From contig JAHIOQ010000156.1 in NCBI GenBank assembly GCA_018895275.1, positions 1 through 46,755 of the forward strand: a stretch of 46,755 bases of DNA, given 5' to 3'. Position numbers and translations under genes: made by a program. Below, one piece after another: positions 18,650 through 27,565 of the stretch (position 1 is the stretch's first letter; every line of letters starts with the position of its first letter). The notes under the pieces were generated by a model. It made no database searches, was not told the DNA's origin, and saw only the letters and a program-made list of their open reading frames with translations. The DNA is from Candidatus Omnitrophota bacterium (GTDB taxonomy: Bacteria > Omnitrophota > Gorgyraeia > B26-G9).

Positions 18650-19150
18650 ATGAAACAGCAAACATTGGTACTAATTAAACCGGACGGACTGGTGAAGTCC
18701 CTTACCGGTAATATATTAACCCGGCTTTCGGAAACAAAGCTGGAAATTATTGCCGCAAAAATTGTGAAGGTTTCACCGGAGCTGGCCAGGGAGCATTATC
18801 AGAATCTTGCGGAGCAGCCGTTTTTTGAAGAACTTATTAATTATCTGCAGGGCAATCTGCATGCCCGGCGCAAGGTTTTGGCCATGGTTTACTGGGGTGA
18901 GGATGCAATTACAAAGGTCAGGGATTTGGCCGGGGCGACGAATCCGGAAGAGGCAGAGCCCACCTCTATCCGCGGGGCTTATGGGAGAATAACCTCTAAA
19001 GGGGTTTATGAAAATGTCATCCACGCCTCCTCGAATGAAAAAGAAGCTGAACGGGAAATAAAGCTATGGTTTGAACCGGAGGAGATAATCCTTGACGTAT
19101 ATCCTTCACAGACAAAGACCTTGAGCATTGCAAAAAGGGTTTGGGCTTAA
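18650..19150 (+). CDS. ndk: Nucleoside diphosphate kinase
   Basis: 166 residues from the ATG at 18650, which follows AAGGAGG; the track start at 18602 lies inside the leader hairpin and is rejected. Ndk transfers the gamma phosphate between NTPs and NDPs through a phosphohistidine. LVLIKPDGL opens the fold, ATNPEEAEPTSIRGAYG is the conserved loop, and the active-site His is in NVIHASSN. The C-terminus is about 15-20 residues longer than the common 140-150-residue form and ends TLSIAKRVWA. Confidence 0.94.
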   Translation: MKQQTLVLIKPDGLVKSLTGNILTRLSETKLEIIAAKIVKVSPELAREHYQNLAEQPFFEELINYLQGNLHARRKVLAMVYWGEDAITKVRDLAGATNPEEAEPTSIRGAYGRITSKGVYENVIHASSNEKEAEREIKLWFEPEEIILDVYPSQTKTLSIAKRVWA

Positions 19151-19172
19151 GCTTGCAAGGCCTGTTTTTTTT
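19146..19172 (+). terminator. Intrinsic terminator after ndk
   Basis: Around the ndk stop, GGCTT pairs imperfectly with AAGGCC and is followed by TG and a run of eight T. The stem is short, so strength is uncertain. Confidence 0.5.
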
Positions 19173-19200
19173 GGCAACAAAGAAAGAGGCGTGATATACT
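19171..19200 (+). promoter_or_regulatory. Promoter for the first pilin gene
   Basis: TTGGCA (19171-19176), an 18-nt spacer and TATACT (19195-19200) lie 57 nt before the pilin ATG and directly after the ndk terminator. Confidence 0.6.
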
Positions 19201-19256
19201 TTAAGCAGGAATGATTTAAGGGCATTTATAATCAATTTAATTAATGGGGAAATAAA

Positions 19257-19676
19257 ATGGGAAGTGTTTTTGTTTTTATTAAAAACAAGTCAAGGAGAAA
19301 ACCCGGCGGCTTTACCCTTATTGAACTGATGATTACTTGTCTTATTATTTCGGTGCTGGTGATGATTGCCATCCCGCTATACCGCCAGGCGATGTTTCGG
19401 GCACATGAACAGGTTGCGGTCAATAATCTTTATTCCATATATCAGGCGGAAAAACAATATTGGTTTGATGTGACTCCTAACCAATACACCGGGTTGACGG
19501 TGAATTTAACCGATTATGTGGACTTTGCTACTACCGACAATTATTGGCTTTATTTTCTCGCGTTAAACGGCGAGGGGTTTACGGCAACGGCACAATATGT
19601 AAGGAATCCGCCTGTCCGTCTAATTGAAATTGATGAGACAGGTTCTTTAACGTTTACAAATTGGCCGCCGCCATAA
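19257..19676 (+). CDS. Type IV prepilin-like protein
   Basis: 139 residues. A basic leader (KNKSRRKPGG) precedes the class III prepilin motif FTLIELM; cleavage is expected after GG. The first 25 mature residues form the conserved hydrophobic helix with Glu5. The remainder is a small globular domain containing NNLYSIYQAEKQYWFD, typical of major-pilin-like or type II secretion pseudopilins. It has its own promoter and no assembly genes nearby. Exact role (pilus, secretion, uptake) cannot be told. Confidence 0.85.
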   Translation: MGSVFVFIKNKSRRKPGGFTLIELMITCLIISVLVMIAIPLYRQAMFRAHEQVAVNNLYSIYQAEKQYWFDVTPNQYTGLTVNLTDYVDFATTDNYWLYFLALNGEGFTATAQYVRNPPVRLIEIDETGSLTFTNWPPP

Positions 19677-19710
19677 GAGGAAGGTTCCTCTTAATGTTGC
19701 CTGATCGGAA

Positions 19711-19977
19711 TTACCGATAAATCTCTTTGCGGTGGCCGATATCTAAGATATATACTATTATTTCTCGTCTGCTTACGGAATAGATAATTCGATATACCCC
19801 CACGCGCAAGGAATATCTTCCCTTCAGCTTATCCTTTAGGGGCTTACCGATAAAAGGGGTATGCCGAAGGTTTCCAAGAGCGTTATCTATGCGCTGGAAA
19901 AGCCGGCGATCGGTATAAAAAAGTTTCTTGTAAAATTTATTTGCCTCTGATAATAGTACAATTTTATACAAGGCCAA
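19711..19977 (-). CDS. RelE/ParE-family toxin
   Basis: 88 residues. The segment PFIGKPLKDKLKGRYSLRVG then YRIIYSV...IIVYILDIGHRKEIY is the RelE/ParE fold signature. RelE-type toxins cleave mRNA on the ribosome, whereas ParE types act on gyrase; this one resembles the RelE side by its GHRKEIY end. It overlaps the antitoxin gene by 14 nt, so the pair is translationally coupled. Confidence 0.85.
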   Translation of the reverse strand: MALYKIVLLSEANKFYKKLFYTDRRLFQRIDNALGNLRHTPFIGKPLKDKLKGRYSLRVGVYRIIYSVSRREIIVYILDIGHRKEIYR

Positions 19978-20236
19978 GTTCCTTTCGCGCTTTTTCCAAA
20001 GGAATTCCTTTGCCGGCCTTTATTTCCTTCTCAGCCTGCTTGATACTATGCATAAGACGCCGATCAGACATAATCTCTATTGTTTCTAAAATACTTTCGT
20101 AATCCTCTATGCTCATTATTACCGCTTCTGGCCGGCCACGCTTAGTAATGATATAGCGGTCTAACCTATCGTGGACTGCTCCTAGTATATCGGATAGTTT
20201 TGGCCGTAACTCTCTTACGGAAATCGTATTTACCAT
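19964..20236 (-). CDS. Phd/YefM-family antitoxin
   Basis: 90 residues from the ATG at 20236, which follows GGAGGTGAG; the longer track ORF starts in the promoter and is rejected. MVNTISVRELRPKLSDILG is the DNA-binding Phd/YefM N-terminus, and RYIITKRGRPEAVIMSIEDYE is the conserved middle. The C-terminal helical tail (KQAEKEIKAGKGIPLEKAR) should wrap and neutralise the toxin. These antitoxins usually repress their own promoter, which lies directly upstream. Confidence 0.88.
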   Translation of the reverse strand: MVNTISVRELRPKLSDILGAVHDRLDRYIITKRGRPEAVIMSIEDYESILETIEIMSDRRLMHSIKQAEKEIKAGKGIPLEKARKELGLV

Positions 20237-20255
20237 ATTTCTCACCTCCAAAGCA

Positions 20256-20284
20256 AGTGTACCATATTGCGTAAACATTGTCAA
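20256..20284 (-). promoter_or_regulatory. Toxin-antitoxin promoter
   Basis: On the minus strand, a consensus TTGACA (20279-20284), a 17-nt spacer and TACACT (20256-20261) lie 20 nt before the antitoxin ATG. It is the probable autoregulated promoter, and it sits just past the lnt stop codon. Confidence 0.75.
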
Positions 20285-20304
20285 ACGAAGGGAACGTGTT
20301 TGGC

Positions 20305-21738
20305 CTAATCTTTTAAGCGCATCGTGGCGATTCCGGGAACAAAGACATCTTTATTGCTTAACTCCACTTTTTTCCGGATAACCCCCTTGGGGTCGATAAA
20401 GCAGGAAACCCCGGTGTTCGCGCAGCGGATAAACCAGCAGCGGTTTTCAATCGCGCGAAAGACGCTGATCGCCGTATGCTGCGGAGGTTCGGTGCTGTTT
20501 TTGAACCAGGCCTCATTGGTGACGGTGAGGAGGAACTGCGCGCCCTTATCCCGGAATCTTTTTACGAGGAAAGGGAAAAGATCTTCGAAGCAGATAAGTA
20601 CGCTAAAGGACGTGTTTGGCCGTCCGGCAGCCGGCAGAGGAAATACCGTGTGTTTTTTTCCGGCGGAGAAGTCCGCGATGGGAAAATCAGCCAAAAACCA
20701 GAGGATCTTTTTGTAGGGGATGTATTCTCCGAACGGCACAAGGTGTATCTTGTCATGAAATTTCTGCAGATGCCCGTCCGGCGAAAAAAGAAAAACGGAG
20801 TTATAGTATCGGCGCGTTTCGTAATCCTCCCGCGGGCTGCCGACCAGCAGATGTGTTTTTAATCGCTGCGCCAGCTCTACAACACTGCTGTAGAGCTGCG
20901 GTTCGTCGAGCAGGTATCCGGGTACGGATGTTTCCGGCCAGATAATAATGTCCGGTTTTTCTTCTGCCGCAATTATGCTTAGCTGCCGGTATTTTTCGAT
21001 AATGGCTGTAGCATAGTCGGGGTCCCATTTTATTTCCTGGGCAATGTTTCCCTGCACAATACTTACGGTGATATCCGGCCCCTGCCGGTTTAAATGCAGG
21101 CAGTAAGCCCCATAACCGTAAAAGATAGCGGCAAGCAATAAGGGAACAACGATTGCGGGATTATTCCAGGGGGTACGTCTGCGCAAAACGAATATTTGGG
21201 ATAGCGCCGTGTTGGACATTGCCAGCAGATAGCTTATTCCCCAGACCCCGGTTATGTCCGCGATTTGAATCAGCGTCAAATTTTTGTATTGTGTATATCC
21301 GAGCAGCCCCCAGCCGAATCCGGAAAACATCATGCCGCGCAGCTGCTCAATGCTTATCCACAACAACGGGATTAAAAAAAGAGCCGGCCGGGAGGTTAGT
21401 CGGGGGAAAAACAGGCTGTAAAAAGAGAATTCCAGCCCCAGGTATGCGCATAACAACATGAAGCCGATAAGGCTGACGTGTGCCAGCCAGTAAACGGTTG
21501 CCAAAAAAAATGTGAACGCAAAGCTAAAAGACAGGATACAACGCTGCCGCAAAGATGCGTTGTGTAATGCGATGAAGAAAGGAACAAGGGCGAACCAGGC
21601 AAGAAAGCCAAGATTGTACGGCGAAAACGCCAAGGCCAGCATCCCGGAGGAGAACAATACCAGGATAAAGCGGCGTGTTTCAAACAAAGCGCTTGCCGCC
21701 GGGGAAGAGTTGTTTTGCCGATAGAGTTGCCGGTTCAT
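20305..21738 (-). CDS. lnt: Apolipoprotein N-acyltransferase
   Basis: 477 residues. Lnt adds the third acyl chain to lipoproteins in the inner membrane, so the cell should have an outer membrane. The N-terminal half has several TM helices (for example [37 protein letters not shown]). The C-terminal nitrilase domain has the catalytic triad in [11 protein letters not shown] (Glu), [13 protein letters not shown] (Lys) and [11 protein letters not shown] (Cys). The ATG at 21738 overlaps the secA TGA (ATGA), favouring it over the ATG 12 nt upstream. Confidence 0.93.
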   Translation of the reverse strand: MNRQLYRQNNSSPAASALFETRRFILVLFSSGMLALAFSPYNLGFLAWFALVPFFIALHNASLRQRCILSFSFAFTFFLATVYWLAHVSLIGFMLLCAYLGLEFSFYSLFFPRLTSRPALFLIPLLWISIEQLRGMMFSGFGWGLLGYTQYKNLTLIQIADITGVWGISYLLAMSNTALSQIFVLRRRTPWNNPAIVVPLLLAAIFYGYGAYCLHLNRQGPDITVSIVQGNIAQEIKWDPDYATAIIEKYRQLSIIAAEEKPDIIIWPETSVPGYLLDEPQLYSSVVELAQRLKTHLLVGSPREDYETRRYYNSVFLFSPDGHLQKFHDKIHLVPFGEYIPYKKILWFLADFPIADFSAGKKHTVFPLPAAGRPNTSFSVLICFEDLFPFLVKRFRDKGAQFLLTVTNEAWFKNSTEPPQHTAISVFRAIENRCWFIRCANTGVSCFIDPKGVIRKKVELSNKDVFVPGIATMRLKD

Positions 21739-24578
21739 GTTCCGCAGCATTTTTTAAATTTTTTACCGCTTCCGCACGGGCACGGCTCATTGCGCCCGAC
21801 TTTTTGTTCCGGCCGGATGTGCGTCCTGGGTTTTTCCGATACAGCCCCTTGTTCCGGCTGCATGCTAAGCGGGACGGTCTGCCCTGCGGCCGGTGTGGCA
21901 TTAAATTGTGTTGTTTCAGGATGCGAGAAAGAAACCGGAGTTTGCGCGAAAACCCCCACGGCCTCCTGCTGGCGAAACGCGGTTACCTTAAACAGAAATT
22001 CCAGGGTTTCTTCCTTTATGCGCGAGATCATGTCGGAAAAAAGCAAATAGGCCTCATTCGTATATTCAACCAACGGGTCTTTTTGTCCGTAGGCGCGCAG
22101 GCCGATGCCTTCGCGCAGAGAGTCCATGGTGTGTAAATGGTCTTTCCATTGGCTGTCAAGGATGTGCAGGCAGATTGCGCGTTCAAAATCTTTATGCATC
22201 TGCGGCCCCATGCCTGCGACCTTTTCGTTATAGGCCTTGAGCAGGGCGTTTTTGAGCTGTTCCGGTATGTCGCCTTGTTCCGGGGTTTTAAAAATAACGC
22301 CGAACTTTGACCGCAGGCATTCTTCAAGGCCGGAGAGGTTCCAATCCGCAGGGTGAGTTTTTTCCGGCAGATACTGTCCGACAATTTCTTCGACACTTTC
22401 GTCAATGAGGCCGAGTATATAATCGCGGGTGTTTTCCTGTGTCAGGATCATCCGGCGCTGTTCGTAGATAATCTCGCGCTGCTTATTCATGACATCGCCG
22501 TATTTAAGCAGCTGTTTGCGGATTTCAAAATTATGCGACTCCACGCGCTGCTGCGCGATTTCGATGGATTTGCTGATTAACGGATGGTCTATGGGCATGT
22601 TTTCTTCCCATTGCACAAAGTTCATGAAGCGCGTAATCTTGTCCGAGGCAAAGATGCGCATCAGGTCATCCTCCAGGGACAAATAAAAACGGCTTGAGCC
22701 GGGGTCTCCCTGCCGTCCTGCCCGGCCGCGCAGCTGGTTGTCGATTCTGCGGGATTCGTGCCGCTCGGTTCCGATGATATGTAAACCGCCGAGCCCGACA
22801 ACCGCTTCATGCTCTTTTTTTATCTCTTCTTTAACGCTTTGCAGCGCGCTTTCTTTCTGTTCCTTTGTCGCCAGCTGCGGGTCAATGCCTTTTTTGCGCA
22901 GAAGCTCTCCGGCAAAGTATTCCGCGTTGCCTCCCAGGAGAATGTCGGTGCCGCGGCCGGCCATGTTCGTGGCAATGGTTACGCGGCCGAACCTGCCGGC
23001 CTGGGCGATTATCGATGCCTCTTGCTCATGGTATTTGGCGTTAAGCACGTTATGCGCTATGCCTTTTTGTTTGAGCATGCGGCTGAGCAGCTCGGAATTT
23101 TCAATAGAGATCGTGCCGACGAGCGCCGGGCGCTTTTTTTCATACAACTGCTCGATTTCCGCGACTACCGCGGTAAATTTTTCTTTAGCGGTTTTAAAGA
23201 TTACATCCGGAGCGTTTGCGCGGATAAGCTTCTGGTTTGTGGGAACAACGACCACGTCCAGCTTGTAAATATGCCGGAACTCCGCTTCTTCGGTAACCGC
23301 GGTTCCGGTCATTCCGGCGAGCTTGGCGTACCTGCGGAAATAGTTCTGAAAGGTGATTGTCGCCAGGGTCTGGTTTTCGCGCTCGATTTTTACGCCTTCT
23401 TTTGCTTCAACCGCCTGGTGCAAGCCGTCGCTCCAGCGTCTGCCGGGCATAAGCCTTCCCGTGAATTCGTCAACGATTATGACCTGGCCGTCCTTGACCA
23501 CATAATGGACATCGCGTTTAAACAGCGGAGAATGCGCCTTTAATGCCTGGTCCACATGGTGCTTTAATTCCATGGTTTCCAGGCTGCTGAGATTTTCAAC
23601 CCCGAGCATCTTCGAGACCCTTACTTCTCCGTCCTCGGTAAGATAAACGGCATTTGCCTTTTCATCCACAATGTAATCGCCACTTTCCTCTTTTGTTTCC
23701 TCGTTTTTTTCGCCTTGTATAAGCTTTGGGATAATCTTATCAATCTTGTAATATTTATCCGTGGATTCCTCCGCAGGGCCGGAGATGATCAGCGGCGTAC
23801 GCGCTTCATCGATAAGGATGCTGTCGACTTCGTCGACAATGGCAAAATTAAGTCCGCGCTGCGACATGTCTTCGCTGCGCATAACCATATTGTCCCGCAG
23901 GTAGTCAAATCCGAACTCGTTATTAGTTCCGTAGGTAATATCGCAATTATAGGCCTCTTTTCGATAGATTGGCCGCAGGCGCGCCATGCGGTCGTCGCGG
24001 GCGGATTCATCGTTATAAGCCGGGTCGTATACAACGGAGTATTCATGGGCGATAGACCCGCAGGAAAGTCCGAGCATGTGATAAACCGGCCCCATCCATC
24101 CGCAGTCTCTCTGTGCCAGGTAATCATTAACGGTTATCAGATGCACGCCCCGGCCGGTCAGCGCGTTTAAGTAAACGGCCAGTGTGGCTACAAGGGTTTT
24201 TCCTTCGCCGGTGGTCATCTCGGCGATTTTTCCTTCTTGCAGCACGATGCCGCCGATCAGCTGTACGTCAAAATGCCGCATGTTTATACTGCGCCGCGCC
24301 GCTTCGCGGCAGACGGCAAATGCCTCGGGAAGGATATCGTTAAGCGCTTCTTTTTCCAGGCGGATGCGTTCGTTATCATCCGCGTCGTTACCGGCATTTG
24401 CCTGCACGTATTCGCGAATCCTGGTTTTAAATTCTCCGGTTTTTTCGCGCAGCTGTTCGTCGGAAAGCTGTTGTATCTGCGGTTCCAGGGAATTGATTTT
24501 GGGTACAAGGGGCGCGATGCGCTTGATCTCTTTTTCGTTATGGTTGCCGAAAATCTTATTTTTAATAAAATTAAACAT
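21735..24578 (-). CDS. secA: Preprotein translocase ATPase SecA
   Basis: 947 residues from the ATG at 24578, preceded by AAAAGGAGAC; the track start 84 nt upstream adds an unrelated leader and is rejected. SecA drives protein export through SecYEG. Walker [32 protein letters not shown], and motif VI-type [13 protein letters not shown] are intact. The C-terminus has a linker and the zinc-binding tail [19 protein letters not shown] strong promoter precedes it, and lnt follows in the same transcript. Confidence 0.97.
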   Translation of the reverse strand: MFNFIKNKIFGNHNEKEIKRIAPLVPKINSLEPQIQQLSDEQLREKTGEFKTRIREYVQANAGNDADDNERIRLEKEALNDILPEAFAVCREAARRSINMRHFDVQLIGGIVLQEGKIAEMTTGEGKTLVATLAVYLNALTGRGVHLITVNDYLAQRDCGWMGPVYHMLGLSCGSIAHEYSVVYDPAYNDESARDDRMARLRPIYRKEAYNCDITYGTNNEFGFDYLRDNMVMRSEDMSQRGLNFAIVDEVDSILIDEARTPLIISGPAEESTDKYYKIDKIIPKLIQGEKNEETKEESGDYIVDEKANAVYLTEDGEVRVSKMLGVENLSSLETMELKHHVDQALKAHSPLFKRDVHYVVKDGQVIIVDEFTGRLMPGRRWSDGLHQAVEAKEGVKIERENQTLATITFQNYFRRYAKLAGMTGTAVTEEAEFRHIYKLDVVVVPTNQKLIRANAPDVIFKTAKEKFTAVVAEIEQLYEKKRPALVGTISIENSELLSRMLKQKGIAHNVLNAKYHEQEASIIAQAGRFGRVTIATNMAGRGTDILLGGNAEYFAGELLRKKGIDPQLATKEQKESALQSVKEEIKKEHEAVVGLGGLHIIGTERHESRRIDNQLRGRAGRQGDPGSSRFYLSLEDDLMRIFASDKITRFMNFVQWEENMPIDHPLISKSIEIAQQRVESHNFEIRKQLLKYGDVMNKQREIIYEQRRMILTQENTRDYILGLIDESVEEIVGQYLPEKTHPADWNLSGLEECLRSKFGVIFKTPEQGDIPEQLKNALLKAYNEKVAGMGPQMHKDFERAICLHILDSQWKDHLHTMDSLREGIGLRAYGQKDPLVEYTNEAYLLFSDMISRIKEETLEFLFKVTAFRQQEAVGVFAQTPVSFSHPETTQFNATPAAGQTVPLSMQPEQGAVSEKPRTHIRPEQKVGRNEPCPCGSGKKFKKCCGT

Positions 24579-24633
24579 AGCAAATGTCTCCTTTTGCCGC
24601 CATGGATGAAATATCCAGGCCAACAAGGATATT

Positions 24634-24662
24634 ATTATAAGGTATCGGCTGGAAAATGGCAA
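24634..24662 (-). promoter_or_regulatory. secA promoter
   Basis: On the minus strand, TTGCCA (24657-24662), a 17-nt spacer and a consensus TATAAT (24634-24639) lie about 55 nt before the secA ATG. Confidence 0.75.
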
Positions 24663-24729
24663 GGGTATTTATGTTGACTAAATAACCGGGGCAACCGTTT
24701 TAAAAAAGGAGGAAACTTTCCGTGGAAGA

Positions 24730-25140
24730 TTACCACCCGCCCGGATCGGTAAAGGGATATGTAGATCCGGTCCAGGCTTCATCCTGGTTAAAAAAGATGA
24801 GCAATCCGTTCCAATGTCCGCCGACCCTGGTGGCTCTTACTGTCCAGGCAGCGTCTGTTGCGACTGTAACTTGGTATGTCCAGTCGGTGTTATCGCTGAA
24901 ATTCGCGCCGACACGTGCGGCTAACTCAGCGATAGTATCCGCATTGTCAGCAAAGGTTTGGTCTTCCGCGTAGCAATCCAAGGCGGCATTGCGCATTGTT
25001 TTCAGATTGTGGATGGCCTGGGAACATTTTGCCCGTTCCACGGAACGCGCATAATTGGGAACGGCCATGGTGACCAGGATGCCGATAACCAATACGGCAA
25101 TCATCAATTCAATCAGCGTAAAACCGGAAATCTTGCGCAT
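24730..25140 (-). CDS. Type IV prepilin-like protein
   Basis: 136 residues. A very short leader MRKISG precedes FTLIELMIAVLVIGILVTMA, giving a mature N-terminus with Phe1 and Glu5. The globular part has AIHNLKTMRNAALDCYAED, as in many GspG or pilin-like proteins of environmental bacteria. AAAGGAG precedes the ATG. It is divergent from the glycosyltransferase gene. No other pilus genes are adjacent. Confidence 0.87.
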   Translation of the reverse strand: MRKISGFTLIELMIAVLVIGILVTMAVPNYARSVERAKCSQAIHNLKTMRNAALDCYAEDQTFADNADTIAELAARVGANFSDNTDWTYQVTVATDAAWTVRATRVGGHWNGLLIFFNQDEAWTGSTYPFTDPGGW

Positions 25141-25188
25141 AAAAATAATCTCCTTTATTTCGTAAGTACCTGCAATGCTCCCACGTTA

Positions 25189-25233
25189 AGTATACCTTTT
25201 TTTATAAACAAAAGCAATAAAATTTGGTATAAT
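25189..25233. promoter_or_regulatory. Back-to-back promoters of the pilin and glycosyltransferase genes
   Basis: On the minus strand, TTGCTT (25212-25217), a 17-nt spacer and TATACT (25189-25194) point to the pilin. On the plus strand TATAAT (25228-25233) lies only 6 nt before the glycosyltransferase ATG, predicting a transcript with essentially no leader. The two RNA polymerase footprints overlap. Confidence 0.6.
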
Positions 25234-25239
25234 TAAGGC

Positions 25240-26412
25240 ATGACTGTTAATGTAAAGAAATGCCGTATTCTACATATAATCACTACGCTGGAATTAGGCG
25301 GCGCGCAGAAAAATGCCCTGGATATTCTCGCCGGGCTGGATCCTGCCGCCTATGATAAATTTCTTATTTGCTCTCCTCAAGGTCTGTTGCAAGCGGAAGC
25401 AAAGGTAATCCCCGGATTGCATCTTTGTGTTTTAAAGTCTTTGCGCCGGGAAATTTCTCCCTTGTATGATTTGATTGCCTTGTTTAAGCTGGTCCAGTTC
25501 ATTAAGTCAAACAATATCGACGTTGTGCATACGCATAGTTCCAAGGCCGGGATACTCGGCCGCTGGGCGGCCTGGTTTGCCGGAGCGCCGCTGATCGTTC
25601 ATTCTATTCACGGCTGGAGTTTTAATGATTACCAGTTTCCCTGGCTAAAAAAAATATATATATTCCTGGAACGGGCTGCCGGGCGCATTACTACGCAATT
25701 TGTCGCGGTTTCTGTTTCCGACATCAACAAAGGTCTTGATAATAAGATCGGCGCAAGAGCTTCGTACGCGCTCATTCCTTACGGTATTGACCGCAATGCG
25801 TGGCATGCCGGCGCGGATAGCGCCGAATTAAAAAAAGAACTTGGAATTAATCCGGATAATACGGTTGTCGGCATGGTCGCCTGCCTGAAACCGCAGAAAA
25901 ACCCCTTGGATTTTATTTACGCCGCGCGTGAAATTGTTCAGTTGGGCTATAAGGCAAGTTTTATTTGTGTCGGCGATGGGGTGTTGCGTACGGCCATGGA
26001 ACAGCGGATTCGCGATTATGGACTGGAAAAGAATGTTTTTTTACTCGGTTGGCGCAAAGATATGGAAAAAATACTGCCGCTGTTTGACATTAGCGTGCTT
26101 ACTTCTCTCTGGGAAGGGCTGCCGATTGCCTTACTGGAGGCCATGGCCGCGCAAAAGCCGGTTGTTGCCTATGGCGTAGACGGAGTAAAGGAAATTGTCC
26201 GCGACGGAATTAACGGGTATTGTCTTGCTCCCCGGGATAGGCAGGGGCTTGTAGAGAAGCTGTGCATTTTACTGGACAATCCGGAGTTAGCAAGGGAACA
26301 GGGCCTTGCCAGTAAGACGTTACTGCAAGAAACCGCGGCCTTTTCGCGAGAAACAATGCTCGAGAGCATTCGAGACCTATATCATAAATTGGCGCAAATA
26401 AAACACCAGTGA
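25240..26412 (+). CDS. Glycosyltransferase family 4 protein
   Basis: 390 residues. The GT-B fold is shown by the N-terminal ITTLELGGAQKNALDIL, VVHTHSSKAGILGRWAA, and the C-terminal donor-binding domain with MVACLKPQKNPLDFI and the E-x7-E region LWEGLPIALLEAMAAQKPVV. Such enzymes transfer sugars from nucleotide donors during surface polysaccharide or glycolipid synthesis; the acceptor cannot be told. No ribosome site is visible and the -10 box is 6 nt from the ATG. It stands alone, without other polysaccharide genes. Confidence 0.88.
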   Translation: MTVNVKKCRILHIITTLELGGAQKNALDILAGLDPAAYDKFLICSPQGLLQAEAKVIPGLHLCVLKSLRREISPLYDLIALFKLVQFIKSNNIDVVHTHSSKAGILGRWAAWFAGAPLIVHSIHGWSFNDYQFPWLKKIYIFLERAAGRITTQFVAVSVSDINKGLDNKIGARASYALIPYGIDRNAWHAGADSAELKKELGINPDNTVVGMVACLKPQKNPLDFIYAAREIVQLGYKASFICVGDGVLRTAMEQRIRDYGLEKNVFLLGWRKDMEKILPLFDISVLTSLWEGLPIALLEAMAAQKPVVAYGVDGVKEIVRDGINGYCLAPRDRQGLVEKLCILLDNPELAREQGLASKTLLQETAAFSRETMLESIRDLYHKLAQIKHQ

Positions 26413-26477
26413 GCGTTGAAAGCTGCATATTGAGTATTGGATTTTGTTTGTCGCCTTAGTTGCGGATGCCCCAGGGG

Positions 26478-26912
26478 TTAGACCGGAGGCCAATGGTTAA
26501 AACCCCCGGGATAGGTTATTGTCGGCGCCTGCTTATATGGATGGGTAAGTGTGATTGTCTGATTGATGAAACGGCCGACAAGGCGGCTCGCGGTAATCGT
26601 AAAACTATAGTTTTTTGGCGGGCCGGGATCGTTTACCACGACAACTGTATATTGCCAGTCGCCGTCGTTTTGAGAGAACTGATTGTAGGTTTGCAGCGTA
26701 GCCAGATTGTTCGTGTAGCTGGTGTTTTCGACAAAAAAGTTGATTAGTGCCGTGCGTATGCAATGCAGGTTTTCCACGGCCTTTGCGCCGAGCGCCTTTT
26801 CCACGGAATTTATGTAAAGAGGGTAGGCGATCGCCGAAACAATACCGACGATCAGCACGGCGACCATAAGTTCAATAAAAGTAAAGCCGAAAACATTTTT
26901 TAGTTTTTGCAT
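26478..26912 (-). CDS. Type IV prepilin-like protein
   Basis: 144 residues from the ATG at 26912; the longer track ORF starts before the promoter. The leader MQKLKNVFG precedes FTFIELMVAVLIVGIVSAIA, so Leu3 of the usual FTLIEL is Phe. The mature part has AVENLHCIRTALINFFVEN and a Pro/aromatic-rich end (PGGFNHWPPV) resembling the ends of the other two pilins in this window. TATAAT ends 7 nt before the ATG and no ribosome site is seen. Confidence 0.85.
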   Translation of the reverse strand: MQKLKNVFGFTFIELMVAVLIVGIVSAIAYPLYINSVEKALGAKAVENLHCIRTALINFFVENTSYTNNLATLQTYNQFSQNDGDWQYTVVVVNDPGPPKNYSFTITASRLVGRFINQTITLTHPYKQAPTITYPGGFNHWPPV

Positions 26913-26919
26913 GATAATT

Positions 26920-26947
26920 ATTATAACGCAGCCGTACAAAAAAGCAA
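26920..26947 (-). promoter_or_regulatory. Promoter of the third pilin gene
   Basis: On the minus strand, TTGCTT (26942-26947), a 16-nt spacer and TATAAT (26920-26925) end 7 nt before the ATG, which predicts a leaderless mRNA. Confidence 0.6.
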
Positions 26948-27034
26948 GTTTTTATTGTTTTTCTGTGAGGGCGTTGCGTCCTGAAGGTGGGATAAAAACC
27001 CTACAGCGGAAAATCCTCCGCCGGGAAAAATCTA

Positions 27035-27100
27035 TTGACAGCCGCCGGATTCGATGATATATTTAGTGATGTAAATAGTTAACCCTATTAATATTTAATA
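27035..27100 (+). promoter_or_regulatory. marR-operon promoter with candidate operator
   Basis: TTGACA (27035-27040), a 17-nt spacer and TATATT (27058-27063) form a near-consensus promoter. Downstream, TATTAA-TAT-TTAATA (27086-27100) is a perfect inverted repeat that could bind the MarR protein and give negative autoregulation. Confidence 0.65.
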
Positions 27101-27112
27101 TGACAAATAAAA

Positions 27113-27565
27113 ATGGATAAGCAGAGTCTTCAGGAGTTTGCCGAACAATTGGTTCGCGCGCTGCCGCAGCTTATGCGCGGAGTTTTAAGCCGGCAGACGG
27201 ACGCCCTGGCCAGGGGAAAGGTTACGGCCCCGCAGTTTGTAGTGCTGGATTCCTTGTATGAGAAGGGTGTCCTGAAGATGGGGCAACTGGCTGCGGCACA
27301 GCGGATAAGCCTGCCGGCAATGACCGGGCTGGTGCAGCGTTTGTGTATGCTGAAACTGGTAAAAAGGCTGTATGATGAAAAAGACCGCCGCGTAATCAGT
27401 ATTGACCTTACTCCTGCGGGAAAACAGCTGGTGAAAACCTTCCGCGCGCAGAGGGAGAAGATAATTGTCGAGATTTTCGGCCGGTTGACGGAGCAGGAGC
27501 GCCGTGAATACCTGCGGATTGTGCTTAAACTAAACGAGATTCTATATAAAGATGAAAAAAAATAA
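27113..27565 (+). CDS. MarR-family transcriptional regulator
   Basis: 150 residues. The winged-helix core is visible in LKMGQLAAAQRISLPAMTGLVQRLCMLKLVKR, followed by the wing YDEKDRRVISIDLTPAGKQL, the MarR signature. It is a likely ligand-responsive repressor of the efflux genes that follow. The 3' end overlaps the tolC-like gene by 14 nt. Confidence 0.9.
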   Translation: MDKQSLQEFAEQLVRALPQLMRGVLSRQTDALARGKVTAPQFVVLDSLYEKGVLKMGQLAAAQRISLPAMTGLVQRLCMLKLVKRLYDEKDRRVISIDLTPAGKQLVKTFRAQREKIIVEIFGRLTEQERREYLRIVLKLNEILYKDEKK

